11,841 bases of DNA from an uncultured Clostridia bacterium (GTDB lineage: Bacteria > Bacillota > Clostridia > Lachnospirales > Lachnospiraceae): assembly GCA_947178015.1 (NCBI GenBank), contig CAMWWW010000040.1, positions 1-11,841 of the forward strand, in the 5' to 3' direction. Under the pieces are notes generated by a model. That model made no database searches and was not told the origin of the DNA. It worked only from the letters and a program-made list of their open reading frames with translations. Shown here piece after piece: positions 1 through 7,112 of the stretch; position 1 is the stretch's first letter; the number at the start of each line of letters is the position of its first letter. The position numbers and the translations under genes are program-made.

Positions 1-1
1 A

Positions 2-79
2 ACACAACAAACTGAACGAGGAAACTCTGCCTGTCAAATTGCAAAATATATAGTGGATAATGGTATCGTCGGCAGATGA
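2..79 (+). CDS. C-terminal end of an unidentified protein, cut by the window edge
   Basis: An open frame enters from the left edge and stops with TGA at 77-79. Its last residues read NSACQIAKYIVDNGIVGR, which has a protein-like composition, unlike the other two forward frames. I do not recognise the family. It could also be chance, because only 25 codons are visible. The next gene starts about 155 bases downstream, so the two are probably not tightly coupled. Confidence 0.3.
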   Translation, partial: TQQTERGNSACQIAKYIVDNGIVGR

Positions 80-137
80 TATCGGCCAAATACTTGAGCG
101 AGGTGATGCCCCTTAATTAAACCAAATTTACAATGTT

Positions 138-146
138 GGAGGTGAT
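138..146 (+). promoter_or_regulatory. Orphan Shine-Dalgarno site without a start codon
   Basis: GGAGGTGAT is a nearly full-length match to the anti-Shine-Dalgarno end of 16S rRNA, yet no ATG, GTG or TTG follows at a usable distance and TAA lies at 148-150. The frame opening after that TAA stays open and ends in TGA at 235-237, overlapping the ATG at 234 as ATGA. This could be a decayed leader peptide or small gene once coupled to the secreted lectin gene. It could equally be chance. Confidence 0.35.
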
Positions 147-185
147 ATAAGAGAAAAATAAGAACACTTTTAAATGGAACAAAAC

Positions 186-210
186 ATCATCTGGGGCTTT
201 GCCCCATGAT
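186..210 (+). other. GC-rich hairpin upstream of the lectin gene
   Basis: TGGGGC (192-197) and GCCCCA (201-206) form a 6-bp stem with a TTT loop. ATCA (186-189) and TGAT (207-210) can extend it past a 2-base bulge. It sits just ahead of the ribosome binding site AGAAAGGAG (217-225). There is no T-tract, so an intrinsic terminator is unlikely; a leader structure or mRNA-stabilising stem is possible. Confidence 0.35.
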
Positions 211-233
211 ATTAACAGAAAGGAGCTTTTATC

Positions 234-1593
234 ATGAAAAATATCAAGAAAATCCTCAGCTTATTTTGTGTTATCGCCATGCTCGTAAGTATGTCCACAA
301 TCCCAGTGTCCGCCGCTAGCTACAAGTATGCCTACCCCGAAGGGGATTATCGCCTCTGCCGCTGATCCCAACTATGTCTTGGATCTCTCAGGTGGCGGTG
401 CTAACACTTACACTTATTTCCAATTGTATCAGCGTAACGACAGTGATGCTCAAATCTTCACAATTAAAAATATGGGTGATGGCTGGTTCTTAATAATTCA
501 TAAAAAATCTGGTAAAGTTGTTAATGTTGAGAGTGGCGTTTCAAAAAGTGGAGCTCGTCTCTGGCTCTACCCTTGGGACTCCACACCAGCCTGTTTGTTC
601 AGATTCTTCCAGGTCACAGATAGCGACTCCTATGTGATTCAAAATAGGATTAGCCCTGGCAGAATTCTTGATGTTGATAATGGACACATGGGTTGTTACA
701 ACAACCAACGTGTTCAACTTTGGAACATCCATGATGGCATAAGTGCACATTGGATACTCATCCCTGTATCTGAGAATTCTACGCCAAGCAATGACACGAC
801 TCCTCAGATTAGTTACTTTCCTGTCTATACGGGATATTCTTTTAGTATAACAACTGCACTTAAGTCTTTAGGCATTGATTCCAGTTTCTCCTTCCGTACG
901 AATATCGCACAAGTTAACGGAATCAGCGATTATATTGGCTCCAGTTCTCAAAACCTCATCATGCTCAACCTTTTAAAGCACGGTCAGCTTATCGACCCAA
1001 ACGGAACTTACAATTCCAACCCTCCTGAGCAAAATACGGAAAGCTATGAGAAAGCATGGTTTCCCGCTCCAGTGATGCACTTGACTCAGATAGCATATGA
1101 ATCTTACTCTCATAAAAACAGTAATGTTATCGACATTGTTCCGGGAGGTCGTGTTTTTGCTCCATTCACCGGAAAGGTGGTATATAAAAACACCAGATGG
1201 GGCTATGTCCTGCTCCAAAGTATCGACAAAGTCTATTATGCGGATGGCACACTGGACTATATGACCATTGGGCTAATGCACGACTCGGATATCTCCGATT
1301 TGTATGAGGGACAGATTATCCCACAAGGTCAAGTATTCTATGATGCTGGTGGTATGGGTGCTGGTAACCCCAATGCATATGCAAAGCATGTTGAAATTGG
1401 CGTATTCAAGGGACAGATTAGCAGTCCTCCCAACCCATCAAAACTCAGCAATGGAGAGGTTTTTGCCTACAATGCGTTCTTTGTCAACACATCCAGAACA
1501 ACTTCCATTATTAATGTAGGCGTGATGGAATACGGTAACTATATGACTAATGAAGCGATTTCCAACTGGAATGGATACTGGAAAGATTTTTAA
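234..1593 (+). pseudogene. Secreted ricin-type lectin / M23-like protein, frameshifted after the signal peptide
   Basis: ATG at 234 follows AGAAAGGAG (217-225) with 8 bases between. It encodes a classic signal peptide (MKNIKKILSLF, hydrophobic core, then VSA-A), but this frame stops with TGA at 363-365. The body continues in the next frame, which is open from 289 to 1593. The protein sense passes from YPEGDY to IASAADPNYVLDL, so one gene appears split near 345-352. Numbered from 328, residues 7-146 resemble a ricin-type beta-trefoil (repeated hydrophobic blocks, VQLWN near 129-133, HWIL near 141-144). Residues 160-225 resemble a small domain common in clostridial secreted proteins (YTGYSFSITTALKSLGI, then QNLIMLNLLKHGQLI). 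Residues 240-390 resemble an M23 metallopeptidase fold (H262, D269, FAPFTGKVV, H318). HVE at 354-356 stands where HxH is usual, so zinc binding and activity are doubtful. Expected role: binding or cutting cell-wall glycan outside the cell. A sequencing error could explain the frameshift. Confidence 0.75.
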
Positions 1594-2033
1594 ACCCACC
1601 ATTTATGCCAGAAAATTCCACAAAAGGAATGCAGCACTAAAAATAAAACAATATACACCCTGAGAAGACTGTTAAAAAAGATGAGGGCATAGCTCAAAAT
1701 TGTTGAGGGACTTGGATAAATCTTTGAATGAGAAATTAGTCTTATCCCCAACATATCATGTCCTCTCGTTACTACTAGGCTTAATGATACAATCTACCGC
1801 AAGGCTCTCGCTATCTGCGGATGGTGGGAGCTTTGTGATTCAAGCACAAAGTAGATACTAGTGTAGAAACTCATATATATATTTTTTTTAAGTAAAGCAG
1901 TTCCCTATTCCTGAACTGATACCTCAATCTTTGGATATCGGAAAGCCAATTTTCTCTGGCACTGTCTACTGCTAGATATCAGCAAATGTTTGTACCATTC
2001 ATTTCCCATGCCATCAGTTCCTACTAATGTCTT

Positions 2034-2520
2034 TCAGTGTCTGACCGCGCCATAGCATTGAGTTCTATCTCTGTCATGTTTAGTCAACTTCCTAACTTTG
2101 GGACATAGTGAATCTTCAGCTTCTTTGCAATCCGTTATGCCCTCTGGGCATGGAAGACCTTGTACATGGAAACGATGGCATGGGTATTGAGGTTGTCCAT
2201 AAACACTTATATGCCACACACCGTCCGAAGACTCCTCAAACACAAATGTGCTACGGATGCCATTCCTGATATATTCAGAACCAACCTTTTTGGTAACCCT
2301 CGGTAAATTGATAACAATTTCTAGGTTTTGCTTAAAAACTAGAAATGTCTTTTATCTATGCTCATTACTGGAACAGCAGGTCATAGAGCACCTTATAGAT
2401 GTCCATGATACCCTTAATGCAGGTTACAAATTCGTCATCCCCCCTTTGATAGGATACACCAGTAGCCGTTCCTGAAATGTGTTGTTGCACTGAAGAACTT
2501 TGATTGAAACAATGAAACAG
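2034..2520 (-). pseudogene. Two broken coding-like fragments of an unidentified gene
   Basis: On the minus strand, 2520 to 2365 reads as an open frame with protein-like composition (GTATGVSYQRGDDEF, then IMDIYKVLYDLLFQ) ending in TAA. Just beyond it a second frame runs from about 2355 to 2034 (LEIVINLPRVTKKVG, FVFEESSDGVWHISVYGQ, then a Cys-containing part with LPCPEGITDC). The fragments are nearly adjacent, point the same way and lack convincing starts or ribosome sites. This fits one gene broken by a frameshift, or two remnants. I do not recognise a family, and a transposase origin can be neither shown nor excluded. The evidence is composition only. Confidence 0.25.
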
Positions 2521-2550
2521 AGATATGACAGAATAAATTATAGAGCATAC

Positions 2551-2558
2551 AGAAAGGG
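2551..2558 (+). promoter_or_regulatory. Ribosome binding site that sets the phosphatase start
   Basis: AGAAAGGG touches the upstream in-frame ATG at 2559 but lies 9 bases from the ATG at 2568. Spacing therefore favours 2568 (protein beginning MKYQNL) over 2559 (MNTMKY). Confidence 0.6.
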
Positions 2559-2567
2559 ATGAACACT

Positions 2568-3464
2568 ATGAAATACCAAAATCTGCAACGTATAGATATG
2601 GAGCAGAACGAGTTGGCATATCTATCTATGCGATTATCCAATGCGCATATCGCGGCAGATCAGATCAGTAGATCTACCCAAAAACTTTTGGCAGGAGTTT
2701 CAAGCGATTTAGGTAAAATCCGCACAATCAATGAAGACAACTTCCTGTTACTTCATCTTATCAATGAGCATTTTGCTCCAACTCTCGAATATCACTGCCA
2801 TCAAGACCATGCCAATAATTCATGGCGTTGCTTTGCGGTTTTCGACGGAATAGGAGGACTAGAGAGCGGAGAACTTGCGGCATATTTGACCGCTAAAATA
2901 TTTCGTGACATAGCCACTGGTTTGACTGCCGATTTACTGCATGATGAAATTGACTGCCAGATGCGAAATGGATTTTCATTTGCCAATCAGGAGATAAGAA
3001 AACTTCAGAAAGCCAAGTGTGGAACAACAGGAAGCATAGTCTGCACAAATGGTGAACAATTTAAAATTTACCATATTGGGGATTGTCGGACTTATTTATT
3101 TCGAAACAACAATCTCTTTCAATTAACAAGGGATCAAACTTTGTCTGAAACGAAAAAGCAACATGGGATTTATCCCGCTGACACTCCAGAGCAAAAACAT
3201 GATAGCCATGTTTTAACAAACTATATTGGCAAAAATATAGATTTTAGGCTACACCCGATTGAGAGCCAGTGGATTCCACTACGACCCGGAGATAAAGTGC
3301 TTATATGTAGCGATGGACTCTATGATATGTGTTCAGATTTGGAAATACGACAGATTATAAATAAAGGAACGGATATCGAACATACTATAAAAGCTCTAAC
3401 TACTCAAGCACTTATAAATGGAGGTCAAGACAATGTGACATGCATTCTGGTAGGAGTAGAATAA
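2568..3464 (+). CDS. PP2C-family Ser/Thr protein phosphatase
   Basis: A metal-dependent phosphatase of the PPM/PP2C (PrpC/Stp) family, expected to remove phosphate from Ser/Thr in the cytoplasm. The core motifs are present in order in the 298-residue protein: GKIRTINEDN (about 50-58), VFDGIGG (91-97), GTTGSIV (152-158), IGDCRTYLF (170-178), LICSDGLYD (245-253) and GGQDNVT (285-291). The metal-binding Asp residues at about 57, 93, 249 and 288 are intact. An extra N-terminal stretch of roughly 45 residues precedes the domain. No signal peptide or membrane segment is seen. The start is set by AGAAAGGG at 2551. The gene faces a Ser/Thr kinase gene tail to tail with 174 bases between, and the two are the obvious enzyme pair. 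Likely substrates (inference) are the kinase itself and proteins of the FHA cluster. Confidence 0.95.
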   Translation: MKYQNLQRIDMEQNELAYLSMRLSNAHIAADQISRSTQKLLAGVSSDLGKIRTINEDNFLLLHLINEHFAPTLEYHCHQDHANNSWRCFAVFDGIGGLESGELAAYLTAKIFRDIATGLTADLLHDEIDCQMRNGFSFANQEIRKLQKAKCGTTGSIVCTNGEQFKIYHIGDCRTYLFRNNNLFQLTRDQTLSETKKQHGIYPADTPEQKHDSHVLTNYIGKNIDFRLHPIESQWIPLRPGDKVLICSDGLYDMCSDLEIRQIINKGTDIEHTIKALTTQALINGGQDNVTCILVGVE

Positions 3465-3580
3465 ACTCATTGGCAGAAAGCTTTTTATATCATTACATAC
3501 CCTCATTTTTCAGAAAACATTTTTCCGATATCTTTTCCCAGATGGTCTACAATGAATATCTACTTGAATCCTTGAATGAC

Positions 3581-3624
3581 AAAAAGTTAAATACGGAAAA
3601 CCACTTATTTAGTAGCTTCCGTAT
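3581..3624 (-). terminator. Intrinsic terminator after the kinase gene
   Basis: ATACGGAA (3591-3598) and TTCCGTAT (3617-3624) are perfect 8-bp arms, and inner ACT/AGT can pair too. On the minus strand the stem begins 14 bases after the kinase stop codon and is followed by TTTAACTTTTT, a fair U-tract. On the + strand no T-run follows, so it should mainly stop leftward transcription between the two convergent genes. Confidence 0.6.
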
Positions 3625-3638
3625 CCAACTCCCGATAT

Positions 3639-5717
3639 TTATATAGAAACATGCAGCTCTTTCAGTTTCTTTTCTGCTTCAGGGAAACCACCTTTTGCTG
3701 CTGTTTTGTACCATATAATTGCCTTATTTTTATTTTTTTCAGTGCCATAACCATGAAAAAAACAGTCCCCTAGACGGTATTGAGCTGGGGGAAACCCATG
3801 CTCAGCGGCCTTTCTGAACCAACTGAATGCTTCGATACGATCTATAATGATTCCATTGAATCCTGCATAGTAGCATTCACCCAAGTAATACTGCGACCTA
3901 ACATGGTTTTGACTTGCAGCATCACGAAATAGCCTAATTGCTTCAAATGGGCTTTTACGAACGCCATCACCAGTCAGATGGCAAACAGCAAGACCAAATT
4001 GACCGTCTGGATCACCTAGAGCGACAGCTCGTTCGTACCATACAACAGCTTGACGAACATCTTTCAGTACACCAACACCGTAATAATAGCAATCCGCAAG
4101 CCATGATTGAGCCTTGGCATGACCTCGCTCTGCCGCCATTTTGAACCATCTGACAGCTTCTCCTTTATTGTTGCATGATACTGGGACACCATCGTCCCTG
4201 TAGTAGCAAACACCCAAAGTCCAATAAGCGACACTATCGCCTTGTTCGGCAGCTTTGCGCACCCATCTAACAGCTTCAAAGTGATCTTCCTCCACCCCCA
4301 TTCCATTATAATAGCAGTCGCTTAGTATAAGTTGAGCAGAAACATCACCTTGCTCGGCAGCTTTCATAAACCAACCCACAGCTTTGGTTGGATTAGGAGA
4401 GATTCCCTTCCCGCCGAAAAAGCACATCTCGCCGAACTGATATTGTGCAACCGGATCACCCTCTGCAGCCAACTGAGCAAGTTGGGCAGTATCCAGAACA
4501 GAATATTCAGGTCTAGCGGTAGGTATGTGCTGAGATTTTTCTGATTGCTTGCCGCTAATGTCATGCTGAGGAGGCAGTAAAAAGGAATCACCGGGGTGCG
4601 CCGCATCAGTTTGATACATATCCCCAACCAAATCACTGTCTTTTCTCAAGGCAAATCCGTCACCTGGTTTGGCATACTTAGTTTCGTATTTTACTGAATC
4701 GCCCACAGGAAGTGGAATTATGCTCCCCATTGCATCCATGACATAGTGGTCTGGCTTCCTCGATTTTTGAGGAGGAATGGCTTGGTCAAATGGAGAGCTT
4801 GGCGGTGTCCTATCGTACGGTGAGGGAGATAATGCCTCCAAGCAGTATAAAAATTCTTCAGCACTTTGGAATCGCTTCTCTGGTCGATATGCGCATGCTT
4901 TGAGAATAATGCCAGACAATGCTTTGCTACAAAACTCCGGCGGAGGCAAAGAAGCCCCGCCGATTCGACGCTGAGTTGCATCGTAAGAATCTAATGTGAA
5001 TGTGCTTGAAAGAAACGGAAGGCGGTTATGGTTACTCAGATAATACAGGCTCAAGCCCAAACTATAAATGTCTGTTCGTGGGTTTGCCTGCCTAAATTTA
5101 ACTTGCTCAGGAGCAGCGAATGGGCGTGTGCATTCGATTCTGCTTACATTGTCTTCCGGCTTTTTGATTCGAGCAATTCCAAAGTCACCTAAAACATAAT
5201 CGCCCACTTCGTTACGAAAAATGTTTTGGGGTTTAATATCACGATGAATGATATCAATCTGATGGCATCTAATCAGTGCCGAACAGAGATTTTTTCCAAG
5301 AGTAATAACCTGATTCTCTGATAAAGGTTCTTTATCTATAACAAGTTTGTAGATGTTTTCTAGGAGTGGCATCTGGATCAGCATATCACATCCGAAAGAA
5401 AACTCTTCATCCCAATCCTTAAAACAGTATCTCATATAGGGCATAATATAGGGAACTGCTTTTAAGCGGGACAATATCTTAACCTCAAGAATTGCCTTTT
5501 TGCAGAGTGATTCGCGGCTCTCCTGGTAGTCTGCGTAGTCTGATTTCCTCCCCGGCATATTGAAAATCGGAACGACTTTTAAAGCTGTCTCCTCAAAACC
5601 ATCATTTGAAACAAGGCGATAAACAGCAGTCGTTCCGCCAGAGCCTTGACCTATTTCGTTTTTTATTGTCCCACCAAATATTTCTCCGTACTGCATTAAA
5701 CGAGTAATGGCGGCCAT
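3639..5717 (-). CDS. Soluble Ser/Thr protein kinase with C-terminal Sel1-like repeats
   Basis: A PknB-type (Hanks) kinase fused to a repeat scaffold, 692 residues from the ATG at 5717. In numbering that includes two upstream codons: glycine loop IGQGSGGTTAVY (24-35), catalytic Lys49 in TALKV, HRDIKPQN (160-167), DFG (180-182), APE (204-206) and DIYSLG (218-223), so the enzyme should be active. Residues 299-405 form a Pro-rich linker with repeated GDS/GDG/GDM motifs. Residues 411-690 hold about seven Sel1-like repeats (for example WFMKAAEQGD, GECYYAG, WFRKAAEHG), which usually bind partner proteins. There is no membrane segment or PASTA domain, unlike housekeeping PrkC kinases, so it should be cytoplasmic. 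AAAGGAGGA (5734 to 5726) sits 8 bases before ATG 5717 and overrides a TTG at 5723. The gene is last in the minus-strand cluster and lies 28 bases after the transporter remnant. Expected role: phosphorylating the FHA or Sel1 neighbours (inference). Confidence 0.95.
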   Translation of the reverse strand: MAAITRLMQYGEIFGGTIKNEIGQGSGGTTAVYRLVSNDGFEETALKVVPIFNMPGRKSDYADYQESRESLCKKAILEVKILSRLKAVPYIMPYMRYCFKDWDEEFSFGCDMLIQMPLLENIYKLVIDKEPLSENQVITLGKNLCSALIRCHQIDIIHRDIKPQNIFRNEVGDYVLGDFGIARIKKPEDNVSRIECTRPFAAPEQVKFRQANPRTDIYSLGLSLYYLSNHNRLPFLSSTFTLDSYDATQRRIGGASLPPPEFCSKALSGIILKACAYRPEKRFQSAEEFLYCLEALSPSPYDRTPPSSPFDQAIPPQKSRKPDHYVMDAMGSIIPLPVGDSVKYETKYAKPGDGFALRKDSDLVGDMYQTDAAHPGDSFLLPPQHDISGKQSEKSQHIPTARPEYSVLDTAQLAQLAAEGDPVAQYQFGEMCFFGGKGISPNPTKAVGWFMKAAEQGDVSAQLILSDCYYNGMGVEEDHFEAVRWVRKAAEQGDSVAYWTLGVCYYRDDGVPVSCNNKGEAVRWFKMAAERGHAKAQSWLADCYYYGVGVLKDVRQAVVWYERAVALGDPDGQFGLAVCHLTGDGVRKSPFEAIRLFRDAASQNHVRSQYYLGECYYAGFNGIIIDRIEAFSWFRKAAEHGFPPAQYRLGDCFFHGYGTEKNKNKAIIWYKTAAKGGFPEAEKKLKELHVSI

Positions 5718-5725
5718 AAGCAAGC

Positions 5726-5734
5726 TCCTCCTTT
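5726..5734 (-). promoter_or_regulatory. Strong ribosome binding site that sets the kinase start
   Basis: On the minus strand AAAGGAGGA is followed by 8 bases and ATG at 5717. A TTG in frame at 5723 would lie only 2 bases from the site, so ATG 5717 is preferred. Confidence 0.75.
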
Positions 5735-5745
5735 AATTGAAAATC

Positions 5746-6048
5746 CTATGATATGCGATATGGTACAAGATTACCTGCTAAAATAAATCCTGTTGCAAAT
5801 ACAGCCAACATAATCCAATGAACAATCAAATGCTAATCTGAATATGTAAACCTCCCTTTCGACTCATGTAGCATTATAGAAAATTGCTCATTAATTTTAA
5901 GTGGAATCGAATTCAAATCACTTATGCTCTCCAAGCTTTCATTTCTCAGCAACTGAGCACTAAATATGAGAGGATTTGCAATATGCCATCCATAACAAAT
6001 TAGATTCCAGAGAAAATCAGCTGAACGACCAAGATGTACGTACAACAA
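5746..6048 (-). pseudogene. Remnant of the ABC-2 membrane domain of an FHA-ABC transporter
   Basis: One minus-strand frame runs from 6048 to TAG at 5746-5748 with a single internal TAG at 5833-5835. Ahead of that stop it reads NPLIFSAQLL, then SLESISDLNSIPLK, ending GRFTYSD. After it come HLIVHWIMLAVFATGFIL and AGNLVP. The pattern of a membrane segment ending LIFSxQLL, a conserved DLNSxP block, an aromatic-rich turn, HL..W and a last membrane helix matches my memory of the C-terminus of FHA-ABC-ABC2 transporters (Rv1747-like). The normal intervening helices are missing, so internal deletions must have occurred. It ends 28 bases before the kinase ATG, where the transporter gene's stop would be expected. 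Homology is inferred from pattern alone. Confidence 0.6.
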
Positions 6049-6140
6049 TACTAACAGTTTCCACTTTTCGAACTAGGCAAAAGATAAACAGAAGCTGGTC
6101 GTTGATAATGTTGCAGTGCAGAGCTGATTAAACATTTCAA

Positions 6141-6395
6141 TCATTCATAATTCTTATATAGCTCTTCACCTATTAACTGAATTGGTCCTGAGACTACCGC
6201 TTGCTTATTGCCGTTGAGACAAGCTATCAAGGCACTTTTGTCTGCACCAGATATGCCAAAAATCACAACCATCTTGCCATGATACAACTCAAGTTTAATA
6301 CTCCTTAAGAGAATGATTGCTTTGTTTCCACAAAGACTCAAAACGATTTCCTCCCTAATATTGGCTCTCAAAATGGCTTATCATTCGCCATAAGC
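6141..6395 (-). pseudogene. Remnant of the ABC ATPase domain fused to the tandem FHA gene
   Basis: This continues in exactly the same frame as the FHA gene after its TAA at 6396-6398. Two further stops (TGA, TAA) follow within eight codons, then the frame is open again and reads ANIREEIVLSLCGNKAIILL, LELYHGKMVVIFGISGADKS and SGPIQLIGEELYKNYE before TGA at 6141. This is the start of an ABC ATPase, but Walker A (normally GxxGxGKS/T) has Asp in place of the Gly before Lys. Q-loop, signature, Walker B and H-loop are all absent. A further short stretch (LKCLI and on) continues in frame after the stop. Stops in frame, a damaged P-loop and loss of the rest make it non-functional. Confidence 0.75.
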
Positions 6396-7112
6396 TTAAT
6401 TTCGTTTTGGTTCAATGTGCTGTGGTGCTTTGCTATTATAGACAAGAGAGCCCCCTGTGAAGATAAAGTAAAAATCACAAATCGAGAAGCAATCCTTTTC
6501 CCTAAGGAGCGTTGCATTCTCTATTCGTTTACCATTTAACCATGTCCCCTCCCTACTTTCACAATCTGAAACATAATAGTTGCCATTTAAATATGTGATT
6601 AGTGCGTGTTTATTGGAAATATAGGAGTATGGCAAAACTATATTGCAAGACGCACTATTTCTCCCAATAGTTGTCTCTTCACGATTTACCAAGGAAAAAA
6701 CACTCCACTCACCCTGTATGGCATTGGATGTGATGAGCATCCACACACCTCTAGGATCCGGTTTACTTAAATCTTCATAGTCTATGCGAAGAATATCTCC
6801 AGAGCTAAGCATGATAGGGTTAATCTGCTTTTTGATACCCTGCTTAATTTTCCTTCCATTGTAGAATGTACCGTTTTTGCTGCCTTTGTCGCAGTAAAAA
6901 ATTTGACTTCCAATCATAAGAAATTCTCCATGACTACGCCCTGCAATGGGCGAGGAAAGGGGAATGTCTGGATTACTAACGGGAGTAGCCCTGCCAATAG
7001 TTAATTTCTCAGTGAAAACAAAGCAGTAGCTTTTAATTTTCCCCTGTTCTAGCACAACAAGGTTAAATTCATTCGAGGCCGATTCAAATGAAGTAGTTTG
7101 CATCTTATTCAT
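6396..7112 (-). CDS. Tandem FHA-domain protein, surviving N-terminal part of an FHA-ABC transporter
   Basis: FHA domains bind phosphothreonine peptides. Domain 1 (about residues 28-110) shows TIGR (38-41), GRSH (58-61), KNGTFYNG (79-86). Domain 2 (about 140-220) shows TIGR (148-151), SNKH (166-169), EGTWLNG (188-194). Domain 2 keeps the phosphate-binding Arg and Ser. In domain 1 the usual Ser of the SRxH motif is Gly58, so its binding may be weak. The protein has 238 residues and no membrane segment. Its ATG overlaps the stop of the upstream HTH gene by one base (TAATG), indicating translational coupling. After its TAA the same frame carries a ruined ABC ATPase, so this is probably the truncated front end of a longer transporter rather than a gene designed this short. 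It can still act as a phosphothreonine reader for the nearby kinase (inference). Confidence 0.85.
   Translation of the reverse strand: MNKMQTTSFESASNEFNLVVLEQGKIKSYCFVFTEKLTIGRATPVSNPDIPLSSPIAGRSHGEFLMIGSQIFYCDKGSKNGTFYNGRKIKQGIKKQINPIMLSSGDILRIDYEDLSKPDPRGVWMLITSNAIQGEWSVFSLVNREETTIGRNSASCNIVLPYSYISNKHALITYLNGNYYVSDCESREGTWLNGKRIENATLLREKDCFSICDFYFIFTGGSLVYNSKAPQHIEPKRN

Larger units (their letters stand above)
1594..2558. other. Long stretch without an intact gene
   Basis: No complete gene is visible in these 965 bases. On the + strand an in-frame stretch at about 1777-1853 reads IYRKALAICGWWELCDSSTK and then stops, which looks coding-like but has no start. CTTTGTG (1831-1837) and CACAAAG (1845-1851) form a 7-bp inverted repeat with a 7-base loop and no T-tract; a run of T lies further on at 1881-1889. 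On the minus strand two coding-like fragments cover 2034-2520 and are listed separately. Ahead of the phosphatase gene, TTGATT (2500-2505) and TATGAC (2524-2529), spaced 18, form only a weak promoter candidate. The stretch reads as a graveyard of older genes. Confidence 0.5.

Noticed and set aside
192..206. GC-rich hairpin as an intrinsic terminator
   Set aside because: No T-run follows; the next bases are ATGATATTAACAG.
289..365. Programmed ribosomal frameshift in the lectin gene
   Set aside because: No recognised slippery heptamer or shift stop context is seen, and a simple 5-base tandem loss explains the break.
1831..1851. 7-bp inverted repeat as a terminator for the lectin gene
   Set aside because: It lies about 240 bases after the stop and has no adjacent T-tract; the poly-T is 30 bases further on.
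2568..5717. TerY-P type triad (vWA, PP2C, kinase)
   Set aside because: No vWA protein or tellurium-resistance type gene is present in the window.
3639..7112. Type VI secretion post-translational control set (PpkA, PppA, Fha)
   Set aside because: No secretion core genes are visible, and the signs point to a Gram-positive host.
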